Below, piece after piece: positions 14,066 to 14,066 of a stretch of DNA of 14,066 nucleotides. The stretch is from NCBI GenBank assembly GCA_045580815.1, contig JAZNOL010000070.1:1-14066 (forward strand). Direction: 5' to 3'. Position numbers and translations under genes: made by a program. Every line of letters begins with the position of its first letter. The stretch's first letter is position 1. Source of the stretch: JAZNOL01 sp045580815 (GTDB taxonomy: Bacteria > Bacillota > Clostridia > RUG12999). The notes below the pieces were generated by a model. The model was given only the letters and a program-made list of their open reading frames with translations, did not search any database and was not told the origin of the DNA.

Positions 14066-14066
14066 T

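Noticed and set aside
14051..14066. AGAGGTG followed by TTG at the window end as the start of another gene.
   Set aside because: Only a few bases remain and AGTTTGT is better explained as the closing arm of the outer stem.

Overview
The window looks like chromosomal DNA from an AT-rich, low-GC Gram-positive bacterium, most likely an uncultured anaerobic member of the Clostridia. This is inferred from the rplS-lepB-rbgA gene order typical of Firmicutes, a pyrophosphate-type phosphofructokinase, SLH-domain surface proteins, strong AGGAGG-like ribosome binding sites, consensus sigma-A promoters with 17-bp spacers, and many U-tailed hairpin terminators. No mobile element, tRNA, rRNA or CRISPR array is visible.

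Layout, left to right. (1) Positions 1-1996, minus strand: the N-terminal 665 residues of a large secreted protein made of two near-identical ~291-residue repeats, cut by the window edge. The 279-base gap upstream of it holds a perfect-consensus promoter, two head-to-tail 21-bp direct repeats and a strong leader hairpin, so this gene looks regulated. (2) 2276-4577, minus: an mnmA-tyrS operon (tRNA U34 thiolation and tyrosine charging) with its own consensus promoter and a terminator. (3) 4755-8477, plus: a 1240-residue secreted protein with three lectin-like repeats, a linker domain and a C-terminal NodB-type polysaccharide deacetylase. It ends at a perfectly palindromic terminator shared with the convergent gene rbgA. 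(4) 8517-10604, minus: rplS, lepB and rbgA (ribosomal protein L19, signal peptidase I, 50S-assembly GTPase), with an internal terminator after rplS. (5) 10829-12571, plus: an SLH-anchored surface protein, divergent from rplS. (6) 12652-13893, plus: a PPi-dependent 6-phosphofructokinase followed by a very strong terminator. (7) 13981-14065: a GC-rich, multi-hairpin intergenic element at the right edge.

Housekeeping genes alternate with three cell-envelope or secreted proteins. The first two secreted proteins appear to carry distantly related repeat domains with a concanavalin A-like look, which suggests polysaccharide recognition outside the cell. One couples this recognition to deacetylation. 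The SLH protein would be held on the cell wall, and LepB (or a paralogue) would process all three. The most unusual items are the repeat-rich secreted proteins, the tandem 21-bp sites with the structured leader upstream of the left gene, and the multi-hairpin element at the right edge. I saw no clearly new defence or mobile system.
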